Shown here: in pieces, positions 28,051-37,014 of the stretch
Position numbering within the stretch: the stretch's first letter is position 1
Layout: each line of letters opens with the position of its first letter
Position numbers and translations under genes: made by a program
Origin: Sphingomonas sp. CCH21-G11
GTDB lineage: Bacteria > Pseudomonadota > Alphaproteobacteria > Sphingomonadales > Sphingomonadaceae
DNA: 64,000 nucleotides
Assembly: GCF_001555965.1 (NCBI RefSeq)
Contig: NZ_LSHX01000055.1
Span: 1-64,000 of the forward strand
Direction: 5' to 3'
Notes under the pieces: model-generated
Databases searched by the model: none
What the model was told of the DNA's origin: nothing
The model's input: the letters and a program-made list of their open reading frames with translations, nothing else

Positions 28051-29412
28051 CTATGCGGCGTCCTCCGCGTCGCGTTCCAGCCACTGTTCGAGCCACTTGA
28101 TCGTATAGTCGCCCGATTTGAACTCGGCGTCCTCGAGCAGCGCCTGATGCAGCGGGATCGTCGTCCTGACCCCTTCGATCACGAATTCCTCGAGCGCGCG
28201 CTTCAGCCGCAGGATGCAACCCTCGCGCGTGCGGCCATAGACGATCAGCTTGGCGACCATGCTGTCGTAATAGGGCGGGATCCTGTAGCCGGCATACAGC
28301 CCGCTATCGACGCGGACGTGCATCCCGCCGGGGGCGTGGAAATACTTCACCAGCCCCGGCGACGGCGCAAAGGTGCGCGGGTCCTCGGCATTGATCCTGC
28401 ATTCGATCGCGTGGCCGCGAAACTCGATCTCTTCCTGGCGCACCGACAGCGGATGGCCTTCCGCCACGCGGATCTGCTCGCGGACCAGGTCGACCCCGGT
28501 GATCGCCTCGGTCACCGGATGCTCGACCTGCAGGCGGGTGTTCATTTCGATGAAGTAGAACTCGCCATTTTCCCACAGGAACTCGATCGTGCCCGCGCCG
28601 CGATAGCCCATGTCGGCCATGGCGCGCGCGACGATGCCGCCCATCCGCTCGCGCTCGGCATGGCTCAGCACGGGCGAGGGGGCTTCCTCCAGCACCTTCT
28701 GGTGACGGCGCTGCAGCGAACAGTCGCGCTCGCCCAGATGGATGGCATTGCCGTTGCCGTCACCAAAGATCTGGAACTCGATATGGCGCGGATTGCCGAG
28801 ATATTTCTCCATATAGACGGTGTCGTCGCCGAACGCCGCCTTCGCCTCGCTTCCCGCCTGCTGCATCAGCGTTTCGAGCTGGCTCTCGTCGGGCACCACC
28901 TTCATGCCGCGCCCGCCGCCACCCGATGCGGCCTTGATCAGCACCGGATAGCCGATTTCGGCCGCAATCCGCTTGGCCTCCGCCAGGTCGCCGATCGCGC
29001 CGTCGGATCCGGGCACCAGCGGCAGGCCCAGCGCGCCGGCAGTGCGCTTGGCTTCCACCTTGTCGCCCATGATGCGGATATGTTCGGGCTTGGGCCCGAC
29101 GAACACGATGTTGTGCAGCTCGACGATCTCGGCGAACTTCGCATTCTCGCTGAGGAAGCCGTAGCCGGGATGGATCGCGTCCGCGCCCGAGATTTCGGCC
29201 GCCGAGATGATGTTGGGGATGTTGAGATAGCTCTGCGCGGCCGGGGCCGGGCCGATGCAGATCGCCTCGTCGGCCAGCCGGACGTGCATGGCATCGGCAT
29301 CCGCGGTTGAATGCACCGCCACCGTCTTGATCCCCATTTCATGACAGGCGCGGTGGATGCGCAGCGCGATTTCGCCGCGATTGGCGATCAGCAGCTTCTT
29401 GATCTGGGCCAT
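28051..29412 (-). CDS. accC: Acetyl-CoA carboxylase biotin carboxylase AccC
   Basis: Carboxylates the biotin of AccB using ATP and bicarbonate in the first step of fatty-acid synthesis. The 453-residue protein is full length: [14 protein letters not shown] at the start, [10 protein letters not shown], the ATP-grasp glycine loop [26 protein letters not shown], and the catalytic [13 protein letters not shown]. It lies 3 bp after accB, the usual order. Confidence 0.97.
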   Translation of the reverse strand: MAQIKKLLIANRGEIALRIHRACHEMGIKTVAVHSTADADAMHVRLADEAICIGPAPAAQSYLNIPNIISAAEISGADAIHPGYGFLSENAKFAEIVELHNIVFVGPKPEHIRIMGDKVEAKRTAGALGLPLVPGSDGAIGDLAEAKRIAAEIGYPVLIKAASGGGGRGMKVVPDESQLETLMQQAGSEAKAAFGDDTVYMEKYLGNPRHIEFQIFGDGNGNAIHLGERDCSLQRRHQKVLEEAPSPVLSHAERERMGGIVARAMADMGYRGAGTIEFLWENGEFYFIEMNTRLQVEHPVTEAITGVDLVREQIRVAEGHPLSVRQEEIEFRGHAIECRINAEDPRTFAPSPGLVKYFHAPGGMHVRVDSGLYAGYRIPPYYDSMVAKLIVYGRTREGCILRLKRALEEFVIEGVRTTIPLHQALLEDAEFKSGDYTIKWLEQWLERDAEDAA

Positions 29413-29415
29413 CCG

Positions 29416-29913
29416 TTACTCGATCACGACCAGCGGCTGATCGAATTCGACCGGCTGGCCATTGTCGACCAGGATCGCGCCGACGGTGCCGGCGGCGGTC
29501 GCGGTGATGCGGTTCATCACCTTCATCGCCTCGATGATCACCAGCGTATCGCCGGCGGCGACCTTCTGGCCCGTCGCGATGAACGGCTTGGCCCCCGGCT
29601 CGGCCGCAAGATAGACGGTGCCGACCATCGGCGACTTGACCGCATTGGCGGCCGGTGCGGCGGGGGCGGGCGCCGCCGGTGCGGCAGGCGCGGACGACGT
29701 GGCCGGGGCCTGCGGCGCGGCGGCGATCGGCGCGGCCATCATCGCCGGTGCGGCGGTCACGGTGCGGGCGACGCGCACCTTGCGCTCGCCGTCCTGCACC
29801 TCGATTTCGGTCAGCTGCGTTTCGTCGAGCACGCCGGCCAGCTGGCGCACCAGGTCGACATCGACCCGCATCGCCCCGCCGCCGCTCGACGAGTCACCCT
29901 GTTTTTCGGTCAT
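29416..29913 (-). CDS. accB: Biotin carboxyl carrier protein AccB
   Basis: A 165-residue carrier of acetyl-CoA carboxylase. The biotinylated Lys131 is in the invariant EAMKVMN, in a C-terminal lipoyl/biotinyl domain from about residue 90. An Ala/Pro-rich linker (about residues 54-90) joins it to the N-terminal domain. It precedes accC by 3 bp and follows aroQ by 38 bp, giving the aroQ-accB-accC order found in many alphaproteobacteria. Confidence 0.97.
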   Translation of the reverse strand: MTEKQGDSSSGGGAMRVDVDLVRQLAGVLDETQLTEIEVQDGERKVRVARTVTAAPAMMAAPIAAAPQAPATSSAPAAPAAPAPAAPAANAVKSPMVGTVYLAAEPGAKPFIATGQKVAAGDTLVIIEAMKVMNRITATAAGTVGAILVDNGQPVEFDQPLVVIE

Positions 29914-29951
29914 TCGACCCTCTGTTCGTTATGATCAAGTGCGGCGCTTTG

Positions 29952-30386
29952 TCAGATGCGCGCCGCCGCTTCAAGCGCGAGCACATAGGATTGCGCGCCG
30001 AAACCGGCGATCGTTCCGCGCACGCCCCGCCCGATCAGGCTGCGGTGGCGAAAGGATTCGCGCGCGTGCGGGTTGGACAGGTGCACCTCGATCACCGGCG
30101 CCGTCACCGACTTGATCGCATCAAGCAGCGCGACCGACGTATGGGTAAAGCCGCCGGGATTGAGGATCACCGCGCGCGCGCCCGTCGCCTGCGCCTCGTG
30201 GATCCAGTCGATCAGATGGCCTTCATGATTCGACTGGCGCATGTCGATCGCCAGGTCGAGCACGCGGGCGCGATCCTCCAGCATCCTCGCGATGTCGTCC
30301 AGCGTGTCGGCCCCGTAGACGTCGGGCTCGCGCGTGCCGAGCAGGTTGAGGTTCGGGCCGTTCAGGACGAACACGGTTTCGGGCAT
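29952..30386 (-). CDS. aroQ: 3-dehydroquinate dehydratase, type II
   Basis: Third step of the shikimate pathway. The 144-residue protein is a standard type II enzyme: VLNGPNLNLLGTREPDVYG at the start with the catalytic Tyr, DMRQSNHEGHLIDWIHEA, LNPGGFTHTSVALLDAI and VEVHLSNPHARESFRHRS-type segments. The ATG at 30386 gives the normal start; the frame extends 34 codons upstream into a palindromic repeat and is not coding there. Faces thiSG divergently across about 150 bp. Confidence 0.95.
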   Translation of the reverse strand: MPETVFVLNGPNLNLLGTREPDVYGADTLDDIARMLEDRARVLDLAIDMRQSNHEGHLIDWIHEAQATGARAVILNPGGFTHTSVALLDAIKSVTAPVIEVHLSNPHARESFRHRSLIGRGVRGTIAGFGAQSYVLALEAAARI

Positions 30387-30452
30387 GATCGGGCTTTCGG
30401 TTGCGATGCGTTGGGCCGGGCCTATATCCGGCCCTGTCGGGTTTACCAAAAC

Positions 30453-30522
30453 CGTTCGTGTCGAGCGCAGTCGGGACACGGCCTTCAAGTTCAGCGTCCC
30501 TCGACCGCGCTCGGGACGACCG
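30453..30522. repeat. Palindromic repeat between aroQ and thiSG
   Basis: Arms of the type GTTCGTGTCGAGCGCAGTCGG (30454 on) and TCGACCGCGCTCGGGACGA (30502 on) are inverted with mismatches and are related to the element at 22191-22235. The aroQ-thiSG gap (30387-30535) has no other feature; no TPP riboswitch (thi-box) pattern was recognised before thiSG. Confidence 0.5.
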
Positions 30523-30535
30523 GAGATATAGTGCC

Positions 30536-31543
30536 TTGGCTCACTTGGACGGCACCGTCACCATTACCGTCAATGGCGAGCACCGCCGGGTGCGCGCCGG
30601 CACGACCATCGCCGCGCTGACGCGCGAGCTGGGGCTCGTCCCCGAAAAGGTCGCAGTCGAGCGCAACCTGGAGATCGTGCCGCGATCGACGCTGGCCGAT
30701 ATCGTGATCGACGACGGCGACGAGCTGGAGATCGTCCATTTCGTCGGCGGCGGCGATCATGGCACACGGGTGGATGAAGACAGCTGGACGGTCGCGGGCC
30801 GGACGTTCCAATCACGGCTGATCGTCGGCACCGGCAAGTACAAGGATTTCGCCCAGAACGCCGCCGCGGTCGAGGCATCGGGGGCAGAGATCGTCACCGT
30901 CGCGGTGCGCCGGGTCAATGTCAGTGACCCCAATGCGCCGATGCTGACCGACTATATCGACCCTAAAAAGGTCACCTATCTGCCCAACACTGCCGGCTGC
31001 TTCGACGCCGACAGCGCAGTGCGCACGCTGCGGCTGGCGCGCGAGGCGGGGGGATGGGACCTGGTCAAGCTGGAGGTGCTGGGCGAGGCGCGGACACTCT
31101 ATCCCGACATGCGCGAAACGCTGAAGGCGACCGAAGTGCTCGTGCGCGAAGGCTTCAAGCCGATGGTCTATTGCACCGACGATCCGATCGCGGCGAAGCA
31201 GCTGGAGGAAGCCGGTGCGGTCGCGATCATGCCGCTGGGCGCGCCGATCGGGTCGGGGCTGGGCATCCAGAACCGGGTGACGATCCGCCTGATCGTCGAG
31301 GGCGCGAAGGTGCCGGTGCTGGTCGACGCGGGCGTCGGCACGGCGTCGGACGCGGCGGTGGCGATGGAACTGGGCTGCGACGGCGTGTTGATGAACACCG
31401 CGATCGCCGAGGCCAAGGACCCGGTGCTGATGGCGCGGGCAATGCGCCTCGCCGTCGAGAGCGGCCGATTCGCGTATCGCGCCGGCCGGATGGCGCAGCG
31501 GCGCTATGCCGACCCGTCCAGCCCGCTCGCCGGGCTGATTTGA
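30536..31543 (+). CDS. thiG: ThiS-ThiG fusion: sulfur carrier and thiazole synthase
   Basis: A 335-residue fusion for the thiazole half of thiamine. Residues 1-73 form ThiS ([14 protein letters not shown] ... [11 protein letters not shown]) and residues 84-335 form ThiG ([15 protein letters not shown], Schiff-base Lys178 in [46 protein letters not shown]). The ThiS GG that normally must be the free C-terminus is internal here, at residues 71-73. The TTG start at 30536 follows GGAG at 10 bases; the frame upstream runs through a repeat. Such fusions are, as I recall, common in sphingomonads. Confidence 0.9.
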   Translation: MAHLDGTVTITVNGEHRRVRAGTTIAALTRELGLVPEKVAVERNLEIVPRSTLADIVIDDGDELEIVHFVGGGDHGTRVDEDSWTVAGRTFQSRLIVGTGKYKDFAQNAAAVEASGAEIVTVAVRRVNVSDPNAPMLTDYIDPKKVTYLPNTAGCFDADSAVRTLRLAREAGGWDLVKLEVLGEARTLYPDMRETLKATEVLVREGFKPMVYCTDDPIAAKQLEEAGAVAIMPLGAPIGSGLGIQNRVTIRLIVEGAKVPVLVDAGVGTASDAAVAMELGCDGVLMNTAIAEAKDPVLMARAMRLAVESGRFAYRAGRMAQRRYADPSSPLAGLI

Positions 31544-31660
31544 CCCCCAATCGACGCGGTTTCGGTCCAATCAACCCATTTTTGGGCGTTCTGACCAGTG
31601 GACGCTGTTGCGGATCGCAATTACACGGGCACGGCAATTTGCACAGAAGGGCTAGAATCT

Positions 31661-31936
31661 ATGAATAATGCCGATCTCGCCGACCGTCTTGCCGGTGATC
31701 ATGGTCTGACCAAGACCGACGCCAAGAAGCTGGTCGATGGCGTGTTCGCCGCCATTGCCGATGCGGCCGCCAAGGGCGAGGAAATCTCGCTCAACGGCTT
31801 TGGCAAGTTCAAGGTCAAGGAAAGCGCGGCGCGCGAAGGTCGCAACCCGTCGACCGGCGCGACGATCCAGATCGCAGCGTCGAAGAAGCTGACCTTTGCG
31901 CCGGCCAAGGCGGTCAAGGACAAGCTGAACGGCTGA
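31661..31936 (+). CDS. HU-family DNA-binding protein
   Basis: A 91-residue nucleoid protein. It opens MNNADLADRLAGDHGLTKTDAK and has the conserved arm region GFGKFKVKESAAREGRNPSTG that wraps DNA, followed by ASKKLTFAPAKAVKDKLN. Length and sequence are standard for HU (HupB-like). AAGG lies 13 bases before the ATG at 31661. It is monocistronic, followed by a 14-bp stem terminator. Confidence 0.93.
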   Translation: MNNADLADRLAGDHGLTKTDAKKLVDGVFAAIADAAAKGEEISLNGFGKFKVKESAAREGRNPSTGATIQIAASKKLTFAPAKAVKDKLNG

Positions 31937-31971
31937 TCCTTGTCGATCCCGGCATGACCGGGTCCAATTCG

Positions 31972-32003
31972 CCGCCCCCGGTACCCGACGGTGCCGGGGG
32001 CGG
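31972..32003 (+). terminator. Stem-loop terminator after HU gene
   Basis: Arms CCGCCCCCGGTACC (31972-31985) and GGTGCCGGGGGCGG (31990-32003) pair over 14 bp with one G-U wobble and a CGAC loop. A weak T-run follows (CATTT). It lies 35 bp after the HU stop and before the next gene's ribosome site, so it most likely ends the HU message. Confidence 0.7.
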
Positions 32004-32029
32004 TGTCATTTCCGGAGAGCGCCGCGTCC

Positions 32030-32701
32030 ATGGTCCCGCGTGAATTGATCGGTACCGCCGACGTGCCCGGCGGCGAACCGCTCCGGCTGTTCCGGCGCGG
32101 CGACGACTATATGATCGTGCTCGACCGCAACGAATTGATGAGCACGCGGATGCGCGGGTCGGAGATCGCGCTGGCGACGATGACCTGCGCGCGGCTGCGC
32201 GACCGGGCCGCGGCGCGGCTGCTGATCGGCGGTTATGGCATGGGCTTCACGCTGCGCGCCGCGCTCGCCGAACTGGGGGCGGGCGCGCGGGTCGATGTCG
32301 CCGAGCTGGTGCCCGGCATCATCGCATGGGCACGCGGGCCGATGGCGGCGCTGACCGCCGGTTGCCTCGACGATCCGCGCGTGACCCTGATCGACGGCGA
32401 TGTCGGGCGTGTCATCACGGCGGCGCGCGGAGCCTATGACGCGATCCTGCTCGATGTCGACAACGGCCCCGACGGCCTGACCCGCGCCGCCAATGATTCG
32501 CTCTATTCGATGCGCGGACTGGCGTCGGCGCGCGCGGCGCTGGCGCCGGGCGGGGTGCTCGCAATCTGGTCGGCGGCGCCCGACAATGTCTTTGCCCGCC
32601 GGCTCACCGACAGCGGGTTTGCGGTCGACGAACAGGCGGTGCGCGCGCGGGAGAATGGCAAGGGCCCGCGCCACGTCATCTGGTTCGCAACCCGGCGGTG
32701 A
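32030..32701 (+). CDS. Spermidine-synthase-like SAM-dependent protein
   Basis: A 223-residue protein of the spermidine/spermine synthase fold. NELMSTRMRGSEIALATM, the nucleotide loop LIGGYGMGFTLRAAL, and LDVDNGPDGLTRAAN correspond to the family's core. Polyamine-synthase active-site residues cannot be confirmed, and many such proteins in alphaproteobacteria are uncharacterised methyltransferase-like. ATG at 32030 has GGAGAG upstream; an ORF start at 31991 falls within the HU terminator. It is 70 bp before ccmC but probably not part of cytochrome maturation. Confidence 0.75.
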   Translation: MVPRELIGTADVPGGEPLRLFRRGDDYMIVLDRNELMSTRMRGSEIALATMTCARLRDRAAARLLIGGYGMGFTLRAALAELGAGARVDVAELVPGIIAWARGPMAALTAGCLDDPRVTLIDGDVGRVITAARGAYDAILLDVDNGPDGLTRAANDSLYSMRGLASARAALAPGGVLAIWSAAPDNVFARRLTDSGFAVDEQAVRARENGKGPRHVIWFATRR

Positions 32702-32771
32702 TCCGTTCTCTGCCGCGCTGGCCCAATGACCTAGTGGATTCGCGCGCGAATTGGCCTATGTTCGCGCCATC

Positions 32772-33491
32772 GTGATCCACGCGCTCGCCAATCCTGCCCG
32801 TTTCCTGAAGATCGCGCGGCCGCTGACTCCCCTGCTCGTCTGGGCGGGGCTGGCGCTCACCCTGTTCGGCGTGTGGGCCGGATTGACCCGGACGCCGCCC
32901 GACTATCTGCAGGGCGAAACGGTTCGAATCCTCTATATCCACGTTCCCGCCGCCTGGCTGGGCATGGCCGGATGGTCGGGAATCGCGGTGTCGAGCATCG
33001 CCTATCTGATCTGGCGCCACCCGCTGGCGACGGTGTCGGCCCGGGCGTGCGCGGTGCCGGGCGCGCTGTTCGCCGCGATCTGCCTTGCCACCGGATCGAT
33101 CTGGGGACGGCCGACCTGGGGGACTTGGTGGCAATGGGACGGGCGGCTGACGTCGATGCTGCTGCTGTTCTTCATCTACCTTGCCTATATCGCGCTTGCC
33201 CGCGCCGATCAGGACCGCGGCGGCGACGGGCGCATCCCCGCGCTGTTCGGGATCGCCGGTTCGGCGCTACTGCCCGTCATCCGTTACTCGGTGGTGTGGT
33301 GGAACACGCTGCACCAGGGCCAGAGCTTGACGCTGACGAAGAACACGATCGCGAGCGAGATCCTGTGGCCGCTGGGCTTCACGCTCTCGGGCTTCACCCT
33401 GTTGTTCGCGGGCATCGTCTTGATGCGGATGCGCGCCATCCTGGCGACCGGCCGGGTCGAGGCGCGGATGCGGCGGATGGCCGCGGCATGA
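32772..33491 (+). CDS. ccmC: Haem exporter/assembly protein CcmC
   Basis: Delivers haem to CcmE in System I cytochrome c maturation. About 239 residues and six transmembrane segments. The tryptophan-rich WGTWWQWDGRLTS loop and haem-ligand histidines in YIHVPAAW and NTLHQGQS are intact. Start is a GTG at 32772, which matches the length of the E. coli N-terminus; a TTG at 32751 is the alternative. ccmA and ccmB are not upstream and must lie elsewhere. Confidence 0.92.
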   Translation: MIHALANPARFLKIARPLTPLLVWAGLALTLFGVWAGLTRTPPDYLQGETVRILYIHVPAAWLGMAGWSGIAVSSIAYLIWRHPLATVSARACAVPGALFAAICLATGSIWGRPTWGTWWQWDGRLTSMLLLFFIYLAYIALARADQDRGGDGRIPALFGIAGSALLPVIRYSVVWWNTLHQGQSLTLTKNTIASEILWPLGFTLSGFTLLFAGIVLMRMRAILATGRVEARMRRMAAA

Positions 33492-33507
33492 GGCGGGCGG
33501 CATCGGC

Positions 33508-33639
33508 ATGAATCAATGGGCCTTCGTGATCGCGGCCTATGCCGTGACCTTTGGCGGGGCTGGCGCGATCCTGCTGCTCAGCTATGTGACGATGCGCCGC
33601 GCCGAACGCGCGGCCGATGAGGTGAAGACGCGGCGATGA
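33508..33639 (+). CDS. ccmD: CcmD, small haem-export membrane protein
   Basis: A 43-residue single-span membrane protein of the Ccm haem exporter. Position between ccmC and ccmE, one hydrophobic segment (WAFVIAAYAVTFGGAGAILL) and a charged cytoplasmic tail (RRAERAADEVKTRR) are typical of CcmD. The ATG is at 33508, 16 bp after ccmC. The stop overlaps the ccmE start by four bases (ATGA). Confidence 0.85.
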   Translation: MNQWAFVIAAYAVTFGGAGAILLLSYVTMRRAERAADEVKTRR

Positions 33640-34070
33640 AGGCGAAGCATCAACGGCTGGTCCTGGTCGCGCTGGGCGTGACGGCAGTAATGGGGGCGAG
33701 CGCGCTGGCGCTTTCCGCGCTCAAGGACGAGGCCGCGTTCTTCTATGCCCCCGGCGATGTCGTCGGCAAATCGCCGCCGGTCGGTCGCGCGGTGCGGCTG
33801 GGCGGGATGGTCGAGGCGGGATCGATCCGCCGCCAGCCCGACGGCGTGTCGATCGCCTTTACCGTCACCGACGGCAAGGCGCGGGTGCCCGTCACCTTCA
33901 GCGGCATCGCCCCCGACCTGTTCAAGGAGAAATCGGGCGTGGTCGCCGAGGGTCAGTTCCGCCCCGACGGCAGCTTCGCCGCCGACAATCTGCTCGCCAA
34001 GCATGACGAGCGTTACATGCCCCCGGAAATGGCGGGCAAGATGGCCGCCGCCGAGACGCTGAAGCAATGA
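33636..34070 (+). CDS. ccmE: Haem chaperone CcmE
   Basis: Periplasmic haem chaperone, 144 residues, with an N-terminal membrane anchor (about residues 8-27) and an OB-fold domain. The covalently haem-binding His123 is in LLAKHDERYMPPEM, followed by the conserved Tyr127. ATG overlaps the ccmD stop and its own stop overlaps ccmF (ATGA), so expression is coupled. Confidence 0.95.
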   Translation: MKAKHQRLVLVALGVTAVMGASALALSALKDEAAFFYAPGDVVGKSPPVGRAVRLGGMVEAGSIRRQPDGVSIAFTVTDGKARVPVTFSGIAPDLFKEKSGVVAEGQFRPDGSFAADNLLAKHDERYMPPEMAGKMAAAETLKQ

Positions 34071-36037
34071 TCGCCGAAGCCGGTCTGGCGGCGCTGTGGC
34101 TCGCCGCAGCCCTGGCGCTGCTGCAATTCGTGCTCAGCGTGCTCGGGCTTCGCCTCGCGCACATTGCCGGCGACCGCGATGACCGGCGCGAAACCGCGGC
34201 GCAGCTGATCGCGGGCGTGCGCCCGGTCGCCATCGTCCAGGGCGCGCTGGCGGCGCTTGCCTTCGTGCTGCTCATCACGCTGTTCGTGCGCTCCGACATG
34301 TCGGTGCTGCTGGTCGCGACCAACAGCCATTCGGCCAAGCCGCTCATCTACAAGATCGCGGGCGCGTGGGGGAATCACGAAGGCTCGATGCTGCTGTGGG
34401 TGACGGTGCTGGCGCTCGCGGGGGCGGGCATCGCGCTCATCGAACGGCGGCTCGGCGAAGCGACGCTGGTCGCGACGATCGGCGCGCAGGCGTTCATCGC
34501 GCTCGGCTTCTACGCGTTCCTGCTGATCGCCTCCAACCCCTTTGCGCGGCTCAACCCGGCGGCGCCCGAGGGGCAGGGGCTGAACCCGCTGCTCCAGGAC
34601 CCCGGCCTCGCCTTTCACCCGCCGACGCTCTATTTCGGCTATGTCGGCCTGTCGGTCGCCTTTTCCTTCGCGGTCGGCGCGCTGGTGATGCGCGATGTCG
34701 GCCCGGCCTTTGCGCGCGCGATGCGCCCCTGGGTGCTCGGCGCGTGGATTTTCCTGACGCTCGGCATCACGGCGGGCAGCTACTGGGCCTATTACGAGCT
34801 CGGCTGGGGCGGCTGGTGGTTCTGGGACCCGGTCGAGAACGCGTCGCTGATGCCTTGGCTGGCCGCAACCGCATTGCTCCATTCGGTCAATGTTCTGGCT
34901 GCGCGCGACGGCCTCAGGTCGTGGACGATCATGCTCGCGGTCATCGCCTTTTCGATGTCGATGATCGGCACCTTCCTGGTGCGATCGGGCATCCTGACCA
35001 GTGTCCACGCCTTTGCCGTCGACCCCGAACGCGGCAGCTTCATCCTCGCGCTGCTCGCCATCTATATCGGCGGCGCGCTCGCCTTGTTCGGCCTGCGCAT
35101 CGGCAGCGTGCGCCAGGGCGCGACGTTCGAGCTGGTCAGCCGCGAAGGCGGGCTGGTCTTCAACAACCTGCTGCTCTCGGTCATCCTGGGCATCGTGCTG
35201 ATCGGCACGCTCTATCCGATCGTGGCGCAGGCGATGGGTACGCAATTGTCGGTCGGTCCGCCCTTCTTCAACAAGACGACCGGGCCGATCGCGCTCGCGC
35301 TGATGGTAGGCATGGCGGTCGGGCCGATGCTGCGCTGGCGGCGCGACGATGGCGGCGCGGCGCTGCGCCGGGTGGTCATCCCCGCCGGGGTCGCGGCGGT
35401 GGCGGGCGTCGTGCTGCTGATCGCCGCGCCGGGTGCCGGGCCGTTCCCGATCCTGGGGCTGGCGCTCGCGGCCGGGCTGGCGGTGGCGAGCGTGCTGCCG
35501 CTGTTCCGCCGCGACCTGGCCCGCGTGCCGCTGTTCACCTATGGCATGATCCTGGCCCATCTGGGGGTCGCGGTGTCGATCGCGGGCATGGCGAGCGAGC
35601 GCGCCTTTACCGTCGAGCGGCTGGTCGCGGTGCGCCCGGGCGAGACGACCCGGGTCGGGCCCTATGCGGTCACGCTGATCGGCATCGCGCCGGCAATCGG
35701 CCCCAACTGGTCGGCACTGGAGGGGCGTCTGCGTGTCCAGCGCGGCGACGGCACCCCGTTCGTGATGGGGCCGCAGAGCCGGTTCTTCTCTGCCCCGCCG
35801 ACGGTGACGAGCGAGGCCGCGATCTTGACCGTCGCCGACGGCCAGCTCTACACCGTGCTCGGCCAGCTCGACGGTGCGGGCCGCGTGCAGCTGCGGCTAT
35901 GGTGGAAGCCGTTCGTGACGCTCATCTGGCTGGGCGGCGCGATGATCGGGCTGGGCGGCCTGCTCGCCCTGATCGGCCGCTTGTGGCGCGAGCGGCGCGG
36001 CGCCCGGCGTCAGGCCCGGCAGGAGGCCTGGGCGTGA
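34067..36037 (+). CDS. ccmF: Cytochrome c haem ligase subunit CcmF
   Basis: A 656-residue, about 14-15-span membrane protein of the haem ligase. The family's tryptophan signature WGGWWFWDPVENASLMPWL lies near residue 245, with SKPLIYKIAGAWGNHEGSMLLWV upstream and TSVHAFAVDPERG later. It joins CcmH and CcmI to attach haem to CxxCH motifs. Starts and stops overlap ccmE and ccmG. Confidence 0.96.
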   Translation: MIAEAGLAALWLAAALALLQFVLSVLGLRLAHIAGDRDDRRETAAQLIAGVRPVAIVQGALAALAFVLLITLFVRSDMSVLLVATNSHSAKPLIYKIAGAWGNHEGSMLLWVTVLALAGAGIALIERRLGEATLVATIGAQAFIALGFYAFLLIASNPFARLNPAAPEGQGLNPLLQDPGLAFHPPTLYFGYVGLSVAFSFAVGALVMRDVGPAFARAMRPWVLGAWIFLTLGITAGSYWAYYELGWGGWWFWDPVENASLMPWLAATALLHSVNVLAARDGLRSWTIMLAVIAFSMSMIGTFLVRSGILTSVHAFAVDPERGSFILALLAIYIGGALALFGLRIGSVRQGATFELVSREGGLVFNNLLLSVILGIVLIGTLYPIVAQAMGTQLSVGPPFFNKTTGPIALALMVGMAVGPMLRWRRDDGGAALRRVVIPAGVAAVAGVVLLIAAPGAGPFPILGLALAAGLAVASVLPLFRRDLARVPLFTYGMILAHLGVAVSIAGMASERAFTVERLVAVRPGETTRVGPYAVTLIGIAPAIGPNWSALEGRLRVQRGDGTPFVMGPQSRFFSAPPTVTSEAAILTVADGQLYTVLGQLDGAGRVQLRLWWKPFVTLIWLGGAMIGLGGLLALIGRLWRERRGARRQARQEAWA

Positions 36038-36561
36038 GGCGGCTGCTCATCTGGCTTCCGCTGCTCGTCTTCGTGCTGCTCGTCGCGGTGGCGCTGCGTG
36101 GCTTGCTTGCCCCCGCCGACCCGATCGTACGCTCGGCGATGGTCGGAAAGCCGCTGCCGGCATTCGACCTGCCCCCGATCGCACCGGGCAAGCCCGGCCT
36201 GTCGAGCGCGTCGTTCCGGGGCGGTGAGCCGCGCCTGCTCAACGTCTTCGCCAGCTGGTGCGTGCCCTGCATCGCGGAGGCACCACAGCTGCTGAAGCTT
36301 AAACAGGCGGGCGCGCGCATCGACGCGATCGCGATCCGCGACAAGGGGCCGGCGATCGCCCGCTTCCTTGCCGAACATGGCGATCCCTATCAACGCATCG
36401 GCGACGACCGGGAAAGCAAGGTCCAGCTGTCGCTGGGCTCGTCCGGGGTGCCGGAGACCTTCGTGATCGACGGGCAGGGGGTGATTCGCGCCCAGCATGT
36501 CGGCGACATCCGCGACGACGATGTCGGAAAGCTGCTCAAGGCGCTGGAGGAGGCGCGGTGA
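36034..36561 (+). CDS. ccmG: Thiol:disulfide oxidoreductase CcmG (DsbE)
   Basis: Membrane-tethered thioredoxin that reduces the haem-binding cysteines of apocytochrome c. 175 residues with a signal anchor (about residues 5-25) and active site WCVPC (Cys76, Cys79). The GTG start at 36034 overlaps the ccmF stop (GTGA). It is the true product of a much longer open frame that runs antiparallel in phase through ccmF and is not coding there. Confidence 0.93.
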   Translation: MRRLLIWLPLLVFVLLVAVALRGLLAPADPIVRSAMVGKPLPAFDLPPIAPGKPGLSSASFRGGEPRLLNVFASWCVPCIAEAPQLLKLKQAGARIDAIAIRDKGPAIARFLAEHGDPYQRIGDDRESKVQLSLGSSGVPETFVIDGQGVIRAQHVGDIRDDDVGKLLKALEEAR

Positions 36562-36971
36562 GGCGGGCGATCATCGCGCTCGGCCTGCTCGTCGCCTGCC
36601 CCGCGCTGGCCCAGTCGGACCAGCCGCCCGCGCGCATGGCCGACACGCAGCTCGCCGATCCGGCGAAGGAGCGCGAGGCCAAGGCGCTGATGGAAACGCT
36701 GCGCTGCCTCGTCTGCCAGGGCCAGTCGATCGCCGACAGCGAAGCGGAAATGGCCGGCGACATGCGCGCGCTGGTCCGCGAGCGGATGCAGCAGGGCGAA
36801 AGCGCGGGTCAGGTGCGCGACTGGCTGATCGAACGCTATGGCGACTATGTCAGCTACGATCCGCCGGTGACGGAGGCGACCGCGCCCTTGTGGATCGCGC
36901 CGATCCTCTTGCTGATCGCCGGCGTCGCGGTCGCGGCGCGCAGCTTCAAGCGCAAGGCGCGGAAGCGTTGA
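36558..36971 (+). CDS. ccmH: Cytochrome c maturation protein CcmH
   Basis: A 137-residue CcmH/NrfF-type protein. Signal peptide (residues 1-18), then the redox motif LRCLVCQGQS with Cys50 and Cys53, and a C-terminal membrane anchor (about residues 109-128). It presents the apocytochrome for ligation. GTG start overlaps ccmG by four bases. Confidence 0.93.
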   Translation: MRRAIIALGLLVACPALAQSDQPPARMADTQLADPAKEREAKALMETLRCLVCQGQSIADSEAEMAGDMRALVRERMQQGESAGQVRDWLIERYGDYVSYDPPVTEATAPLWIAPILLLIAGVAVAARSFKRKARKR

Positions 36972-37014
36972 TGACGGGCAAGGCTCCGTTGGTGTCGCGC
37001 AGGGTCCGCCGCTG

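Noticed and set aside
30387..30535. TPP riboswitch before thiSG
   Set aside because: The gap is occupied by a palindromic repeat and no thi-box pattern was recognised.
34366..36033. Upstream part of a 731-codon frame ending at 36561
   Set aside because: Out of frame with ccmF; only the last 175 codons (CcmG) are real, from the GTG at 36034.
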